Of a stretch of 64,000 nucleotides of DNA, positions 1-7,158 are shown in pieces. Origin of the DNA: Candidatus Saccharibacteria bacterium (GTDB lineage Bacteria; Patescibacteriota; Saccharimonadia; Saccharimonadales; Saccharimonadaceae); the NCBI GenBank assembly GCA_016789455.1, contig JAEUQU010000002.1, positions 372,001 to 436,000 of the forward strand. The letters run 5' to 3'. Each line of letters opens with the position of its first letter. Position 1 is the stretch's first letter. Both the position numbers and the translations under genes were made by a program. The notes under the pieces are model-generated. The model saw nothing but the letters and a program-made list of their open reading frames with translations, searched no databases and was not told the DNA's origin.

Positions 1-37
1 CGAGCTACGCCCGTACGGCGTGCAATAGGGAGGACTG

Positions 38-544
38 ATGGGCGCCATGCGCCGATTATTGTTGGCCGTGCTGGCTGCGATAGCGGTCATGCCGCTGATG
101 TCGGCAACTGCACAAGCGGCCGGTTGCTACGGCGACTGGTGTTCCGGCAAAGACCCGGCAGCGACCGGCTGCGCACGGGATGCCGTCACTGTCGCGTCGG
201 TTCCGCTGACGTATGCCAGCGGGTCGCTATCGGCTGGCCCCGGCGTCGTTTCCGGTTCTGTCGACATCGGGGGTGACGTATATGGGGAGCTGGAGCTGCG
301 GTGGTCGCCGACGTGCAAGACGAACTGGGCGCGGATGCGTACCTGGCGTACCAACCAGGTGTTCATGTTGTATACCACCCAGGATACCGGCTACCGGCAA
401 GTCAGAAGGGTGTCGGGCAGGGGTGCCGAGTGGACGCCGCCTGGCGATTCCTACACCTGGATGATATACTCGCCGGCACGATCGGTTCGGGCGCATGTCA
501 GTGGCGGCCCGGCTTCTCCGCCCATATCCACCACTTGGGTCTGA
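38..544 (+). CDS. Secreted DUF2690-type four-cysteine protein, copy 1
   Basis: A 168-residue exported protein. A basic start, a hydrophobic stretch and an AQA site around residue 28 form a signal peptide. The mature part opens with CYGDWCSGKDPAATGC and later has a CKTNWARMRTW block, giving four conserved cysteines that could form two disulfides. This matches my memory of Pfam DUF2690, a family common in Actinobacteria and without known function. GGGAGG just upstream favours the ATG at 38 over the in-frame ATG at 47. It is followed by a strong hairpin and a small membrane protein, an arrangement repeated twice more here. Function is unknown; host contact, toxin or surface roles are speculation. 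Its promoter lies outside the window. Confidence 0.8.
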   Translation: MGAMRRLLLAVLAAIAVMPLMSATAQAAGCYGDWCSGKDPAATGCARDAVTVASVPLTYASGSLSAGPGVVSGSVDIGGDVYGELELRWSPTCKTNWARMRTWRTNQVFMLYTTQDTGYRQVRRVSGRGAEWTPPGDSYTWMIYSPARSVRAHVSGGPASPPISTTWV

Positions 545-550
545 CGGCCC

Positions 551-588
551 GTTCCTCCGCAGTGCGCTGCCATGTGCTGCGGAGGAAC
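551..588 (+). promoter_or_regulatory. Intercistronic hairpin, cassette 1
   Basis: A 12-bp perfect stem (551-562 with 577-588) starts 6 bases after the DUF2690 stop. There is no T-run, so it probably acts as an mRNA stabiliser or partial attenuator rather than a full terminator. Equivalent hairpins follow the other two DUF2690 copies. Confidence 0.7.
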
Positions 589-618
589 AACACTACCATA
601 ATAAATGAAAGGTCCATC

Positions 619-882
619 ATGACGCTTGAAGGTCTGCGCGGTTTATTTGTTACGTTTTCAACTTTTTTGGTGGAGATTAGCCTGCTGGTTGCGCTTATCA
701 TTTTCCTACCAAGGTTGCTTCGGGCGGTGAGGGTGAACGTGGACGCACATAAACATATCATTGCGACGGCGCGAGCGGTCATGCTGGCGTATCTGCTTGT
801 ATTCTATGTCTTGAAAGTGGCGTCGCTGTTCGTAAGTGGTGTTTTGCTGCGGATATTTGATGTAGTGACTGGAACTTATTAG
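619..882 (+). CDS. Small two-helix membrane protein (family A)
   Basis: An 87-residue protein with two hydrophobic segments (about 10-30 and 52-80) joined by a basic loop. The first segment ends in the motif FLPRLLRAVRV, which recurs as L-P/H-x-x-x-x-(x)-I/V-basic in four other small proteins of this window. AAAGG at 608-612 supports the ATG at 619; a longer reading from 301 would run through the DUF2690 gene and is not credible. It lies 74 bases downstream of the DUF2690 gene beyond a hairpin and ends at a T-run terminator, so the two are probably one transcription unit. No known family recognised; role unknown, possibly the membrane partner of the secreted protein. Confidence 0.72.
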   Translation: MTLEGLRGLFVTFSTFLVEISLLVALIIFLPRLLRAVRVNVDAHKHIIATARAVMLAYLLVFYVLKVASLFVSGVLLRIFDVVTGTY

Positions 883-888
883 AGCTGT

Positions 889-919
889 AATTGCGGCGCT
901 GGTGCTGCAATTGTTTTTT
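889..919 (+). terminator. Intrinsic terminator of cassette 1
   Basis: Stem AATTGC (889-894) / GCAATT (907-912) followed by six T. It starts 6 bases after the stop of the small membrane gene. Confidence 0.7.
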
Positions 920-1038
920 GCTGTCGGGTTCCTGCGCTGTGCGTGTTCGAATGGCGCCCCAGCTCCAAAGGAGACTGCTGCATGTCACAAACTATCAACT
1001 CAGCTCGGAAGCATTACGCAGACAACGGTTCCAATTGC

Positions 1039-1067
1039 TTGATTTTTTACAACAGATACACTATACT
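1039..1067 (+). promoter_or_regulatory. Promoter of cassette 2
   Basis: TTGATT (1039-1044), 17-base spacer, TATACT (1062-1067). The predicted leader to the GTG at 1140 is about 65 bases. Confidence 0.65.
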
Positions 1068-1139
1068 GCCAGCATTCAGGAGCTGTTTGTTTCTGAAGTG
1101 ATCCATCCGCGAGATTCGACTGGAGGAGTTATAGGTAAG

Positions 1140-1616
1140 GTGCGCCGGCTACTATTGGCAGCCTTGGCTACTGCTGCGATGCTGGTGCTTACACCGGCAA
1201 CGGCACAAGCGGCCGGTTGCTACGGTGACTGGTGTACTGGCAAGGACCCCGCAGCTACAGGATGTGCAGCAGATGCCGTCACAGTGGCAGTCGTGGGCCT
1301 GCATCTCAACACCATCGGCGTCGGTGGACTCAGCATTGGCGGCGACCAGTATGGCCAGCTTGAATTGCGCTGGTCTGCCCGATGCAAGACGAACTGGGCA
1401 AGAGTTCGCACGTGGATGAGCAGTAGCATGGCCGCTGTTGCTGTGGTGCAAGAGTCTACGAACAAGATGAAAGCTAGGTGGATAGGTGGCAACGAGCAGC
1501 TGCGCACTCAAGCAGGAAGCGCCTACTCACCGATGATTTACTCGCCAAAGCTGGCGGTCAGAGCATTTATCATCGGAGGCTTGTCTTCACCCGGCGCAAC
1601 CACGAATTACGTGTGA
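1140..1616 (+). CDS. Secreted DUF2690-type four-cysteine protein, copy 2
   Basis: A 158-residue paralogue of the protein at 38-544. It has a signal peptide ending TAQA-AG, then CYGDWCTGKDPAATGC and CKTNWARVRTW blocks and a shared C-terminal MIYSPKLAVRAF segment. The start is taken as GTG 1140, because GGAGGAG lies 11 bases upstream and the signal peptide begins directly there (MRRLLLAALA); upstream in-frame codons would add a non-hydrophobic extension spanning the promoter. The middle third differs strongly from copy 1 while both ends are conserved, as if that part diversified. It shares an operon with the two small membrane proteins downstream. Function unknown. Confidence 0.78.
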   Translation: MRRLLLAALATAAMLVLTPATAQAAGCYGDWCTGKDPAATGCAADAVTVAVVGLHLNTIGVGGLSIGGDQYGQLELRWSARCKTNWARVRTWMSSSMAAVAVVQESTNKMKARWIGGNEQLRTQAGSAYSPMIYSPKLAVRAFIIGGLSSPGATTNYV

Positions 1617-1625
1617 CAGGCATGC

Positions 1626-1664
1626 TTCTTCAGCGGGGCGGCAGCACACCGCCTCGCTGAAGAA
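1626..1664 (+). promoter_or_regulatory. Intercistronic hairpin, cassette 2
   Basis: A 16-bp stem (1626-1641 with 1649-1664, one G-T pair) begins 9 bases after the DUF2690 stop and ends 27 bases before the next start codon. No T-run. Position and spacing match cassette 1 although the sequence differs, which points to conserved structure. Confidence 0.72.
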
Positions 1665-1691
1665 CTAGAACTATATAAGAATGGAGATACT

Positions 1692-1952
1692 ATGGAATAT
1701 ACAATCGTATCAGTAATCGTTCCTGCTATCCAGTTCATACTGGGTCTCAGTCTGTACTTATATGTGTTTATAAAACTTCCGCAGATTGTGCGGATATTTC
1801 ACATGACGCGCTATATAAACGAGCACGGTATTGCGGTGCTGCGAGCACTGATGTTTGGCGCAGTTTTATCTATGGTCATTGTAGTCATTACCAGTGTGGT
1901 GGGTACTGGCATTCTACAGCTTCTATACGCTACTGGTTTACTTTTCAACTAA
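1692..1952 (+). CDS. Small two-helix membrane protein (family B)
   Basis: An 86-residue protein with two long hydrophobic segments (about 5-30 and 49-84) and a loop containing His, Arg and Glu. The first helix ends in KLPQIVRIFHM, matching the L-P motif of the other small membrane proteins here. GGAG at 1683-1686 lies 5 bases before the ATG. It lies downstream of DUF2690 copy 2 and 29 bases before another member of the same type. No known domain recognised; membrane location is clear, function is not. Confidence 0.72.
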   Translation: MEYTIVSVIVPAIQFILGLSLYLYVFIKLPQIVRIFHMTRYINEHGIAVLRALMFGAVLSMVIVVITSVVGTGILQLLYATGLLFN

Positions 1953-1981
1953 AATGACTCCAGTCGAAATAAAAGAGCATC

Positions 1982-2209
1982 ATGTTATTAACCATTGCTT
2001 ACCTGTTTTGTATGGCTCTTGTAGCTATGGCCATCAGGCTTTTGCCCCGGTTGAAAGACATTAAGTTTTTCAAGGGTTATATCAGCGATGAATCTATCAA
2101 GATAGCGACCGGCATCATCATCGCGTACACGGTAGTGCAAATGATCATCGCCCCTATTTTCGTTACGTTGGGCAACGGCGTCCTTGGCCGCCTGCCCTTC
2201 ATTTACTAG
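1982..2209 (+). CDS. Small two-helix membrane protein (family C)
   Basis: A 75-residue protein with two hydrophobic segments (about 2-22 and 42-66). The first ends in RLLPRLKDIKFFKG, the same L-P-plus-basic motif as its neighbours. The ribosome-binding site is weak (GAG only), so translation may depend on coupling to the gene 29 bases upstream. A strong terminator follows. It appears to be an extra membrane partner in cassette 2, perhaps from tandem duplication. Function unknown. Confidence 0.65.
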   Translation: MLLTIAYLFCMALVAMAIRLLPRLKDIKFFKGYISDESIKIATGIIIAYTVVQMIIAPIFVTLGNGVLGRLPFIY

Positions 2210-2231
2210 CAAGACGGGGTGGCGCATGAGA

Positions 2232-2258
2232 AATCACAGGCATTGCCTGTGATTTTTT
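2232..2258 (+). terminator. Intrinsic terminator
   Basis: Perfect 10-bp stem AATCACAGGC / GCCTGTGATT with a 3-base loop and a T-run of six; closes the DUF2690 / membrane protein operon. Confidence 0.9.
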
Positions 2259-2271
2259 ATTCCTTTTACGC

Positions 2272-2277
2272 TATAAT
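2272..2277 (+). promoter_or_regulatory. -10 box of the transketolase operon
   Basis: Consensus TATAAT 20 bases before the ATG at 2298. No good -35 box at the usual distance. Confidence 0.5.
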
Positions 2278-2297
2278 CAGTCATAAGTAAGGTGCTT

Positions 2298-3146
2298 ATG
2301 ACAATTACACAACTCGAACACAAAGCCAACGAAATCCGGCAGGATATTATCCGTATGCTGGAACACGCCGGGAGCGGTCATTCGGCGGGACCGCTGGGCC
2401 TGGCGGATATTTTTACCGCTCTTTATTTCTCGATATTAAAGCATGATCCGCACAATCCTGATTGGGATGGCCGCGACCTGCTGGTGCTTAGCAACGGCCA
2501 CTGTGCGCCGGTGCGGTACGCCACCATGGCCCACGCCGGCTACTTCCCGCGCGAGGAACTGATGACCCTGCGCCAGCTGGGCACGCGCCTGCAGGGCCAC
2601 CCGGAGCGTACGCGCCTGCCAGGCATGGAAACCACCAGCGGTCCCTTGGGCAGCGGCCTGAGCCAGGCGGCCGGCATGGCCTACAGCCTGCTTAAGATTG
2701 ACAACGTCTACACGCGCTGGGTCTATGTCGTCCTAGGTGATGGCGAACTGAATGAAGGCAACATCTGGGAAGCCGCCATGTTCGCCGGCAAGAACAAGCT
2801 GCACAACCTGATCGGCATCATCGACCGCAATAATATTCAGATTGACGGCAACACCGAAGACGTCATGCCGCTGGAAGATCTGCGCGGCAAGTGGGAATCG
2901 TTCGGTTGGCACGTGGTAGAGATTGATGGCAACAACCTGGAGAGCATCGTCGATGCCTGCAGCATGGCCCGGGCCATCGTCGAGAAGCCGGTGATGATCA
3001 TCGCGCATACCATCCCTGGCCGCGGCGTTGATTTCATGGAGTACGATTACCACTGGCATGGCGCACCGCCGAACAGCCAGCAGGCCAAAGAGGCTCTCAA
3101 GAAGCTACGCACCCTGAACGGAAAGATACGGAGTGAACATGAATAA
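2298..3146 (+). CDS. Transketolase, N-terminal subunit
   Basis: A 282-residue thiamine-diphosphate-binding half of transketolase, which moves two-carbon units between sugar phosphates in the cytoplasm. The TPP motif is clear: GDGELNEG near 150, then an Asn pair in IIDRNN about 30 residues later. The active-site GHP is present in LQGHPER. TAAGG six bases upstream favours ATG 2298 over the GTG at 2292. The gene overlaps the C-terminal half by 8 bases, so the subunits are translationally coupled and should assemble as a heteromer, as in other split transketolases. It is first in an operon with aldolase and a sugar kinase. One product, sedoheptulose 7-phosphate, is the substrate of the GmhA domain encoded at 45.3 kb. 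Confidence 0.93.
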   Translation: MTITQLEHKANEIRQDIIRMLEHAGSGHSAGPLGLADIFTALYFSILKHDPHNPDWDGRDLLVLSNGHCAPVRYATMAHAGYFPREELMTLRQLGTRLQGHPERTRLPGMETTSGPLGSGLSQAAGMAYSLLKIDNVYTRWVYVVLGDGELNEGNIWEAAMFAGKNKLHNLIGIIDRNNIQIDGNTEDVMPLEDLRGKWESFGWHVVEIDGNNLESIVDACSMARAIVEKPVMIIAHTIPGRGVDFMEYDYHWHGAPPNSQQAKEALKKLRTLNGKIRSEHE

Positions 3147-4137
3147 TCTGGCGTCCCACTTACACCTTTCAGCCGATATCGGTGAGGACGGCATCGCCAG
3201 GGAGTCGACGCGCAAAGGCTTTGGCCGCGGTCTCAAGCAGGCCGGCGATCAGGATGAGCGTATCGTTGCGCTTTGTGCCGATCTGACTGAATCAACACAG
3301 ATATCCCAGTTCAGAGAGGCTCATCCCAAGCGGTACATCGAGGTGGGTGTAGCCGAGCAAAATCTGGTGACCGTCGCCGCCGGCCTGTCGGCAATGGGCA
3401 AAATTCCGTTCACTAGCAGTTACGCGGCCTTCAGCCCTGGTCGCAACTGGGAGCAGATTCGCACCACTGTCTGCCTGAACGAACGGCCGGTAAAGATCGT
3501 CGGATCGCATGCCGGGCTGAGCGTCGGCCCCGATGGCGCAACTCACCAGATGCTCGAGGATATCGCACTGATGCGCGTGCTGCCGCAGATGGTCGTCGTC
3601 GCGCCGGGTGACAGTGTTGAGGCCCAGAAGGCAACCTTGGCGGTCGCCTTTAATGATTCCCCGAGTTATATCCGTCTTGCCCGCGAAGACTCACCGGTAT
3701 TCACTACCGAGCACACGCCATTTGAAATTGGCAAAGCGTACATACTGAGGGAAGGCAAAGATATCACTATCTGCGCCACCGGTACCATGACGTACCAGGC
3801 GCTGCTCGCTGCCAAGACGCTGGAGGCCGACGGCATCCAGGCCGAGGTGCTGCACGTGCCGACCATCAAACCGCTCGACGTCGATACTATCGTGGCCAGC
3901 GCCAGCAAGACCGGCCTGGTCATCACCGCCGAAGAAGCCCAGATTGCCGGCGGCTTCGGCTCTGCCGTCTGCGAGGCCTTGAGCCTGCATCACCCGGTGC
4001 CTGTGCGCCGCATCGGTATGGAAGACCGTTTTGGTGAGTCCGGTAAGCCGGAGGAGCTGCTGAAGCAGTTCGGCCTCACCGGTACGCACATCGCCCTGGT
4101 GGCGCATGACATGCTCGATAACCGCAAGACGAAGTAA
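3139..4137 (+). CDS. Transketolase, C-terminal subunit
   Basis: A 332-residue partner of the preceding gene carrying the pyrimidine-binding and C-terminal domains. The Glu that activates thiamine lies in EVGVAEQNLV, followed by a SSYAAF segment typical of the family. A DXS-like arrangement was considered, but the separate N-terminal subunit with a transketolase signature argues for transketolase. Start ATG 3139 is preceded by GGAG; the in-frame GTG at 3133 is less likely. Cytoplasmic. Confidence 0.92.
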   Translation: MNNLASHLHLSADIGEDGIARESTRKGFGRGLKQAGDQDERIVALCADLTESTQISQFREAHPKRYIEVGVAEQNLVTVAAGLSAMGKIPFTSSYAAFSPGRNWEQIRTTVCLNERPVKIVGSHAGLSVGPDGATHQMLEDIALMRVLPQMVVVAPGDSVEAQKATLAVAFNDSPSYIRLAREDSPVFTTEHTPFEIGKAYILREGKDITICATGTMTYQALLAAKTLEADGIQAEVLHVPTIKPLDVDTIVASASKTGLVITAEEAQIAGGFGSAVCEALSLHHPVPVRRIGMEDRFGESGKPEELLKQFGLTGTHIALVAHDMLDNRKTK

Positions 4138-4164
4138 TAAAAGAAAACAAGGAACGCCAGCCCC

Positions 4165-5076
4165 ATGTCACTCAGCATCAGGGATATCCGTGAAAACTGT
4201 ATCAAAGCCCGCCACCTCATGCAGCGCGCCCGCCAGCAGCACTTTGCCGTCGGTGCTTTCAATATCGATAACCAGGAGACGTTGATTGCCGTCTCCCGGG
4301 CCGCCCAGAAACTGCAGGCACCGGTGCTGGTAGAGGTGAGCGAGGGCGAGGTCAAGGCGATCGGCCTTGAGAACATCAGGGACATGGTCGATAACTACAA
4401 GCAGGAATACGGCATTGAGATGTTCATCAACCTGGACCACAGTCCCAGTGTCGAGGCAGCCAAGCGTGGCATCGATGCCGGCTTTGAGTTCATCCACATC
4501 GATGTTTCACAGGCAGACCACGAGGCGAGCGACGAGAAGATCATCGATTGCACCCGCCAAGTAGTGGAGTATGCCAAGTTTACGGGCGCGTTGGTAGAGA
4601 GCGAGCCGCACTACTTCGGTGGATCTTCTAATCTGCACACTGAGGACATCAACTACGGCGAAATTCGTAAGACCTTCTCGACACCGGAAGGGGCCAAAGC
4701 CTTCATCGACGCCACCGGCATCGACACTTTTGCCGCCGCCATCGGCAACCTGCATGGCAAGTATCCCGTGCCCAAGCAGCTTGACCTGGAGCTGCTGAAG
4801 CGCATCCGCGAGGCCATTGATTGCAACATCAGCCTGCATGGCGGCAGTGGTACGCCCATCCATTTTTATGAAGAGGCGGCCAAGATCGGCGTCAGCAAGG
4901 TGAATATCAACTCCGACATGCGCTTTGCCTTCCGCAAGACGCTAGAGAAGGTGTTGGCGGACAACCCCGACGAGTACGCCATCGTCAAGCTGATGCCCAC
5001 CGTCTATGGCGCTGTCCAGGATGTGGTAGAAGAAAAGATCAACGCCTTTGGATCGGCAGGACGCGCGGTAGTCTAG
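4165..5076 (+). CDS. fba: Class II fructose-bisphosphate aldolase
   Basis: A 303-residue zinc-dependent aldolase that cleaves or forms fructose 1,6-bisphosphate; relatives also act on tagatose or sedoheptulose bisphosphates. Zinc-site features seen: LDHSPS near 90, ESEPHYF near 148, AAIGNLHGKY near 194 and SLHGGSGT near 230, giving the usual His and Glu ligands. The length is normal. It starts 27 bases after transketolase with AAGGA upstream and abuts the kinase gene. The precise substrate cannot be read from the sequence. Confidence 0.92.
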   Translation: MSLSIRDIRENCIKARHLMQRARQQHFAVGAFNIDNQETLIAVSRAAQKLQAPVLVEVSEGEVKAIGLENIRDMVDNYKQEYGIEMFINLDHSPSVEAAKRGIDAGFEFIHIDVSQADHEASDEKIIDCTRQVVEYAKFTGALVESEPHYFGGSSNLHTEDINYGEIRKTFSTPEGAKAFIDATGIDTFAAAIGNLHGKYPVPKQLDLELLKRIREAIDCNISLHGGSGTPIHFYEEAAKIGVSKVNINSDMRFAFRKTLEKVLADNPDEYAIVKLMPTVYGAVQDVVEEKINAFGSAGRAVV

Positions 5077-6033
5077 ATGAGCCGTATTCTCACGATTGGC
5101 AAAGCGACGCAGGATGTCTTCCTGAGCGGCCAGGTGTTTGCCGCCCACCGCGAGAAGGGCATTTTTTACCAGCACCTTCAGCTGGGTAGCAAACTGGAGC
5201 TCGGCAATGTCATATTTTCGACCGGTGGTAACGCCACCAACGCCGCTACTACCTTTGCGCGGCAGGGGCTGGATGCGTCGTACATGTGGGTACTGGGCAC
5301 GGAGATAGCCAGCCAGGCCATCATGCAGACACTGGACGCCGAGAACGTCGATCTGTCTGCCGTGGTGCAGGACGACGGCTATCGGGCCAGTTATTCATCA
5401 GTGCTGCTGGCGCCGGATGGCGAGCGGACTATTTTGAATTACCATGGCACCATGGTGCCGGTCAGCGGCTTCCCGCTTGACTTAGAGCGTATTGGCCGCA
5501 ACGACTGGCTGTATGTTTCATCGCTCGGCACGATGGGCTTGCTGGAGAACGTCGTGACGCGGGCGCATAAAGCCGGCGTCAAGGTGGCCATGAACCCGGC
5601 CGGCAGTGAACTGGCGCATCCCAAATCGCTTATACCGATCCTGCATGATGTCTCAATCCTCAGCGTTAACAAAGAAGAGGCACAACTGCTGGTAGAAGGA
5701 AAGACTGCCGAAGAGCTGGCGCGGCGGCTCACCGCCATTTGCCCGACGGTCATCGTCTCGGACGGACCGCGTGGTTCGGTGGCTACCGATGGCAAGCAAA
5801 TTGTCCTGGCTGGTATGTATCAGGATGTGCCGGTGATCGACCGTACAGGCGCCGGAGACGCCTTCGCCAGCGGCTTCGTCACCAAGGTAATCCAAGGTGC
5901 CAGCCTGGAGGAGGCGGTGGTGTTTGCCAGTGCCAACTCCACCAGCGTGGTGCAGAAGATCGGCGCCAAGGATGGCATTCTGCATCGCGGGACGCATCTG
6001 CATGATATGCCGCTGACGGTCAAGGCATTTTAG
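5077..6033 (+). CDS. PfkB-family carbohydrate kinase
   Basis: A 318-residue ribokinase-like ATP-dependent sugar kinase. The N-terminal GGNATNAA signature near 50 and the catalytic DRTGAGDAFASGF box near 252 are intact, the latter with the general-base Asp. The ATG directly follows the aldolase stop with no gap, so translation is coupled. The position after class II aldolase suggests a phosphofructokinase-type or 1-phosphofructokinase-type step, but ribokinase-like or other sugar specificity is equally compatible; family members cannot be separated by motif alone. Confidence 0.85.
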   Translation: MSRILTIGKATQDVFLSGQVFAAHREKGIFYQHLQLGSKLELGNVIFSTGGNATNAATTFARQGLDASYMWVLGTEIASQAIMQTLDAENVDLSAVVQDDGYRASYSSVLLAPDGERTILNYHGTMVPVSGFPLDLERIGRNDWLYVSSLGTMGLLENVVTRAHKAGVKVAMNPAGSELAHPKSLIPILHDVSILSVNKEEAQLLVEGKTAEELARRLTAICPTVIVSDGPRGSVATDGKQIVLAGMYQDVPVIDRTGAGDAFASGFVTKVIQGASLEEAVVFASANSTSVVQKIGAKDGILHRGTHLHDMPLTVKAF

Positions 6034-6054
6034 GTCTGTAGTCATATAGTGAAT

Positions 6055-6090
6055 AAGGCCCGTCTCCGCGCAGTGCGGAGACGGGCCTTT
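6055..6090. terminator. Bidirectional hairpin between convergent genes
   Basis: A 15-bp perfect stem (6055-6069 / 6075-6089) with a short T-run on the + strand, shared by the sugar operon and the leftward gene at 6098. Confidence 0.75.
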
Positions 6091-6097
6091 GTGTGGG

Positions 6098-6472
6098 TCA
6101 CCCGGTTCGATCTGGTGCTTCGACGGCCTTCTGGGTACCGAAGAGCAGCAACTGTTCAGCGGTCACCAGCAGCTCGCCGTCCTCGGGGGACATGCCGGTC
6201 AGGAAGTAGCGCGGCGGGGCCTCAGCCGACTGCTCAACCCTGAGGTTCGGATGCCGCAGCTCGGGGCTGACGCCGCGGGTAGCCAGGGTCGTGGCCAGAT
6301 TCTCCAGCGGCAGAAGCCGCAGGGTTACCTCGCCGTCGGCCGGGTCATCGGTCTTAAGTCGCAGCCGCCCTCGGTGCAACGCGGCGATGAGCAACCGGTT
6401 GCCGGCCGCGTCGGCCAGCTGGTAGGGGTTGCCGATGGTCAGGCGGCCCCAACGGGTGTGGGCGACAGCCAT
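6098..6472 (-). CDS. Unknown 124-residue protein
   Basis: No family recognised. The protein is soluble in appearance, with no signal peptide or membrane segment, rich in Arg, Leu and Ala, and contains a GRLRLKTDD stretch resembling GRVRLRTTE in the next leftward gene, so the two may be distantly related. A clean AAGGAG lies six bases before the ATG (CAT at 6470-6472). It is monocistronic with a hairpin at its end. This is one of several GC-rich solo genes inserted between core operons in this window, with a style reminiscent of actinobacterial genes. Function unknown. Confidence 0.6.
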   Translation of the reverse strand: MAVAHTRWGRLTIGNPYQLADAAGNRLLIAALHRGRLRLKTDDPADGEVTLRLLPLENLATTLATRGVSPELRHPNLRVEQSAEAPPRYFLTGMSPEDGELLVTAEQLLLFGTQKAVEAPDRTG

Positions 6473-6533
6473 GATGCTCCTTCGTGTCTCGGGTGTGGAA
6501 CGTGTGTATTATGCAACTTTTCATGTGAAATGT

Positions 6534-6597
6534 AAATAAAAAAAGGGGCGGGCACCGCCCGCCTCACCTGTGGTCGTTGGGTGAGGCGGGCGGTGCC
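6534..6597 (-). terminator. Strong leftward terminator
   Basis: An 18-bp perfect stem (6551-6568 / 6580-6597) followed on the - strand by a T-rich run (6534-6544). It ends the gene at 6635-7036. Confidence 0.9.
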
Positions 6598-6634
6598 GCA
6601 TGTGTCCGGCGTCCGTCCCCCGAGGTACGCCGGA

Positions 6635-7036
6635 CTAGACCGGGATGGCCGGGTTGGCCTTTTCGTAGACGTTCTGCAGCTCCTCCAGATCGCTGAGGCT
6701 GATGTGGAGCGGCAGGGCGCAGTCGTCGCTGTCGATGAAGAACGTGTCCTCACCGCACTGTGCGTCGGTGCACTTGCGCACGTGCAGCAGCTGCTCCTGC
6801 GGCGTGCCGTCCGGGTCGGCCCAGATGCCGAACAGGCGGCGGCGCGTCAGGATGGCTTCCAGACGCCGTTGGCCGATGATGATGGCCAGCTCATCTGACT
6901 CGGTAGTGCGCAGGCGCACCCGCCCGTCGGCCAGCAGCTCGGCGATGGGGCAGCCGCCCACCCCGTTGTTCTTGTCGCAGTACGTCACAGGGACGCCGGG
7001 CGACAAGGGGCCGAGAATCGTCGATACGGTAGTCAA
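6635..7036 (-). CDS. Unknown 133-residue protein with five cysteines
   Basis: No family recognised. The start is a TTG (CAA at 7034-7036) with AAGGAG eight bases upstream. Cysteines lie at YCDKNNGVGGC near 19-28, KCTDAQC near 88-94 and DDCALP near 106, which could bind a metal or form disulfides, but there is no signal peptide. The middle holds a GRVRLRTTE strand and basic LEAILTRRRL. A very strong terminator follows. Monocistronic; function unknown. Confidence 0.6.
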   Translation of the reverse strand: MTTVSTILGPLSPGVPVTYCDKNNGVGGCPIAELLADGRVRLRTTESDELAIIIGQRRLEAILTRRRLFGIWADPDGTPQEQLLHVRKCTDAQCGEDTFFIDSDDCALPLHISLSDLEELQNVYEKANPAIPV

Positions 7037-7143
7037 GGGGATGACTCCTTGTGATGTCGAGGACCGTCTTGGTAACGGTCTTCATGGATACTGTACGACG
7101 AAACCAATGGGCTGTAAATGCCGGCCGCTTATCTTGCTTATGG

Positions 7144-7149
7144 TATGAT
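7144..7149 (+). promoter_or_regulatory. -10 box, probable leaderless promoter
   Basis: TATGAT ends 9 bases before the ATG at 7159 and no ribosome-binding site fits, so the mRNA probably begins at or near the start codon. Confidence 0.5.
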
Positions 7150-7158
7150 AAGAGCAAT

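Noticed and set aside
301-618. Upstream extension of the small membrane protein frame to 301
   Set aside because: It would overlap the DUF2690 gene and its hairpin; a good ribosome site and the membrane segment fit the start at 619.
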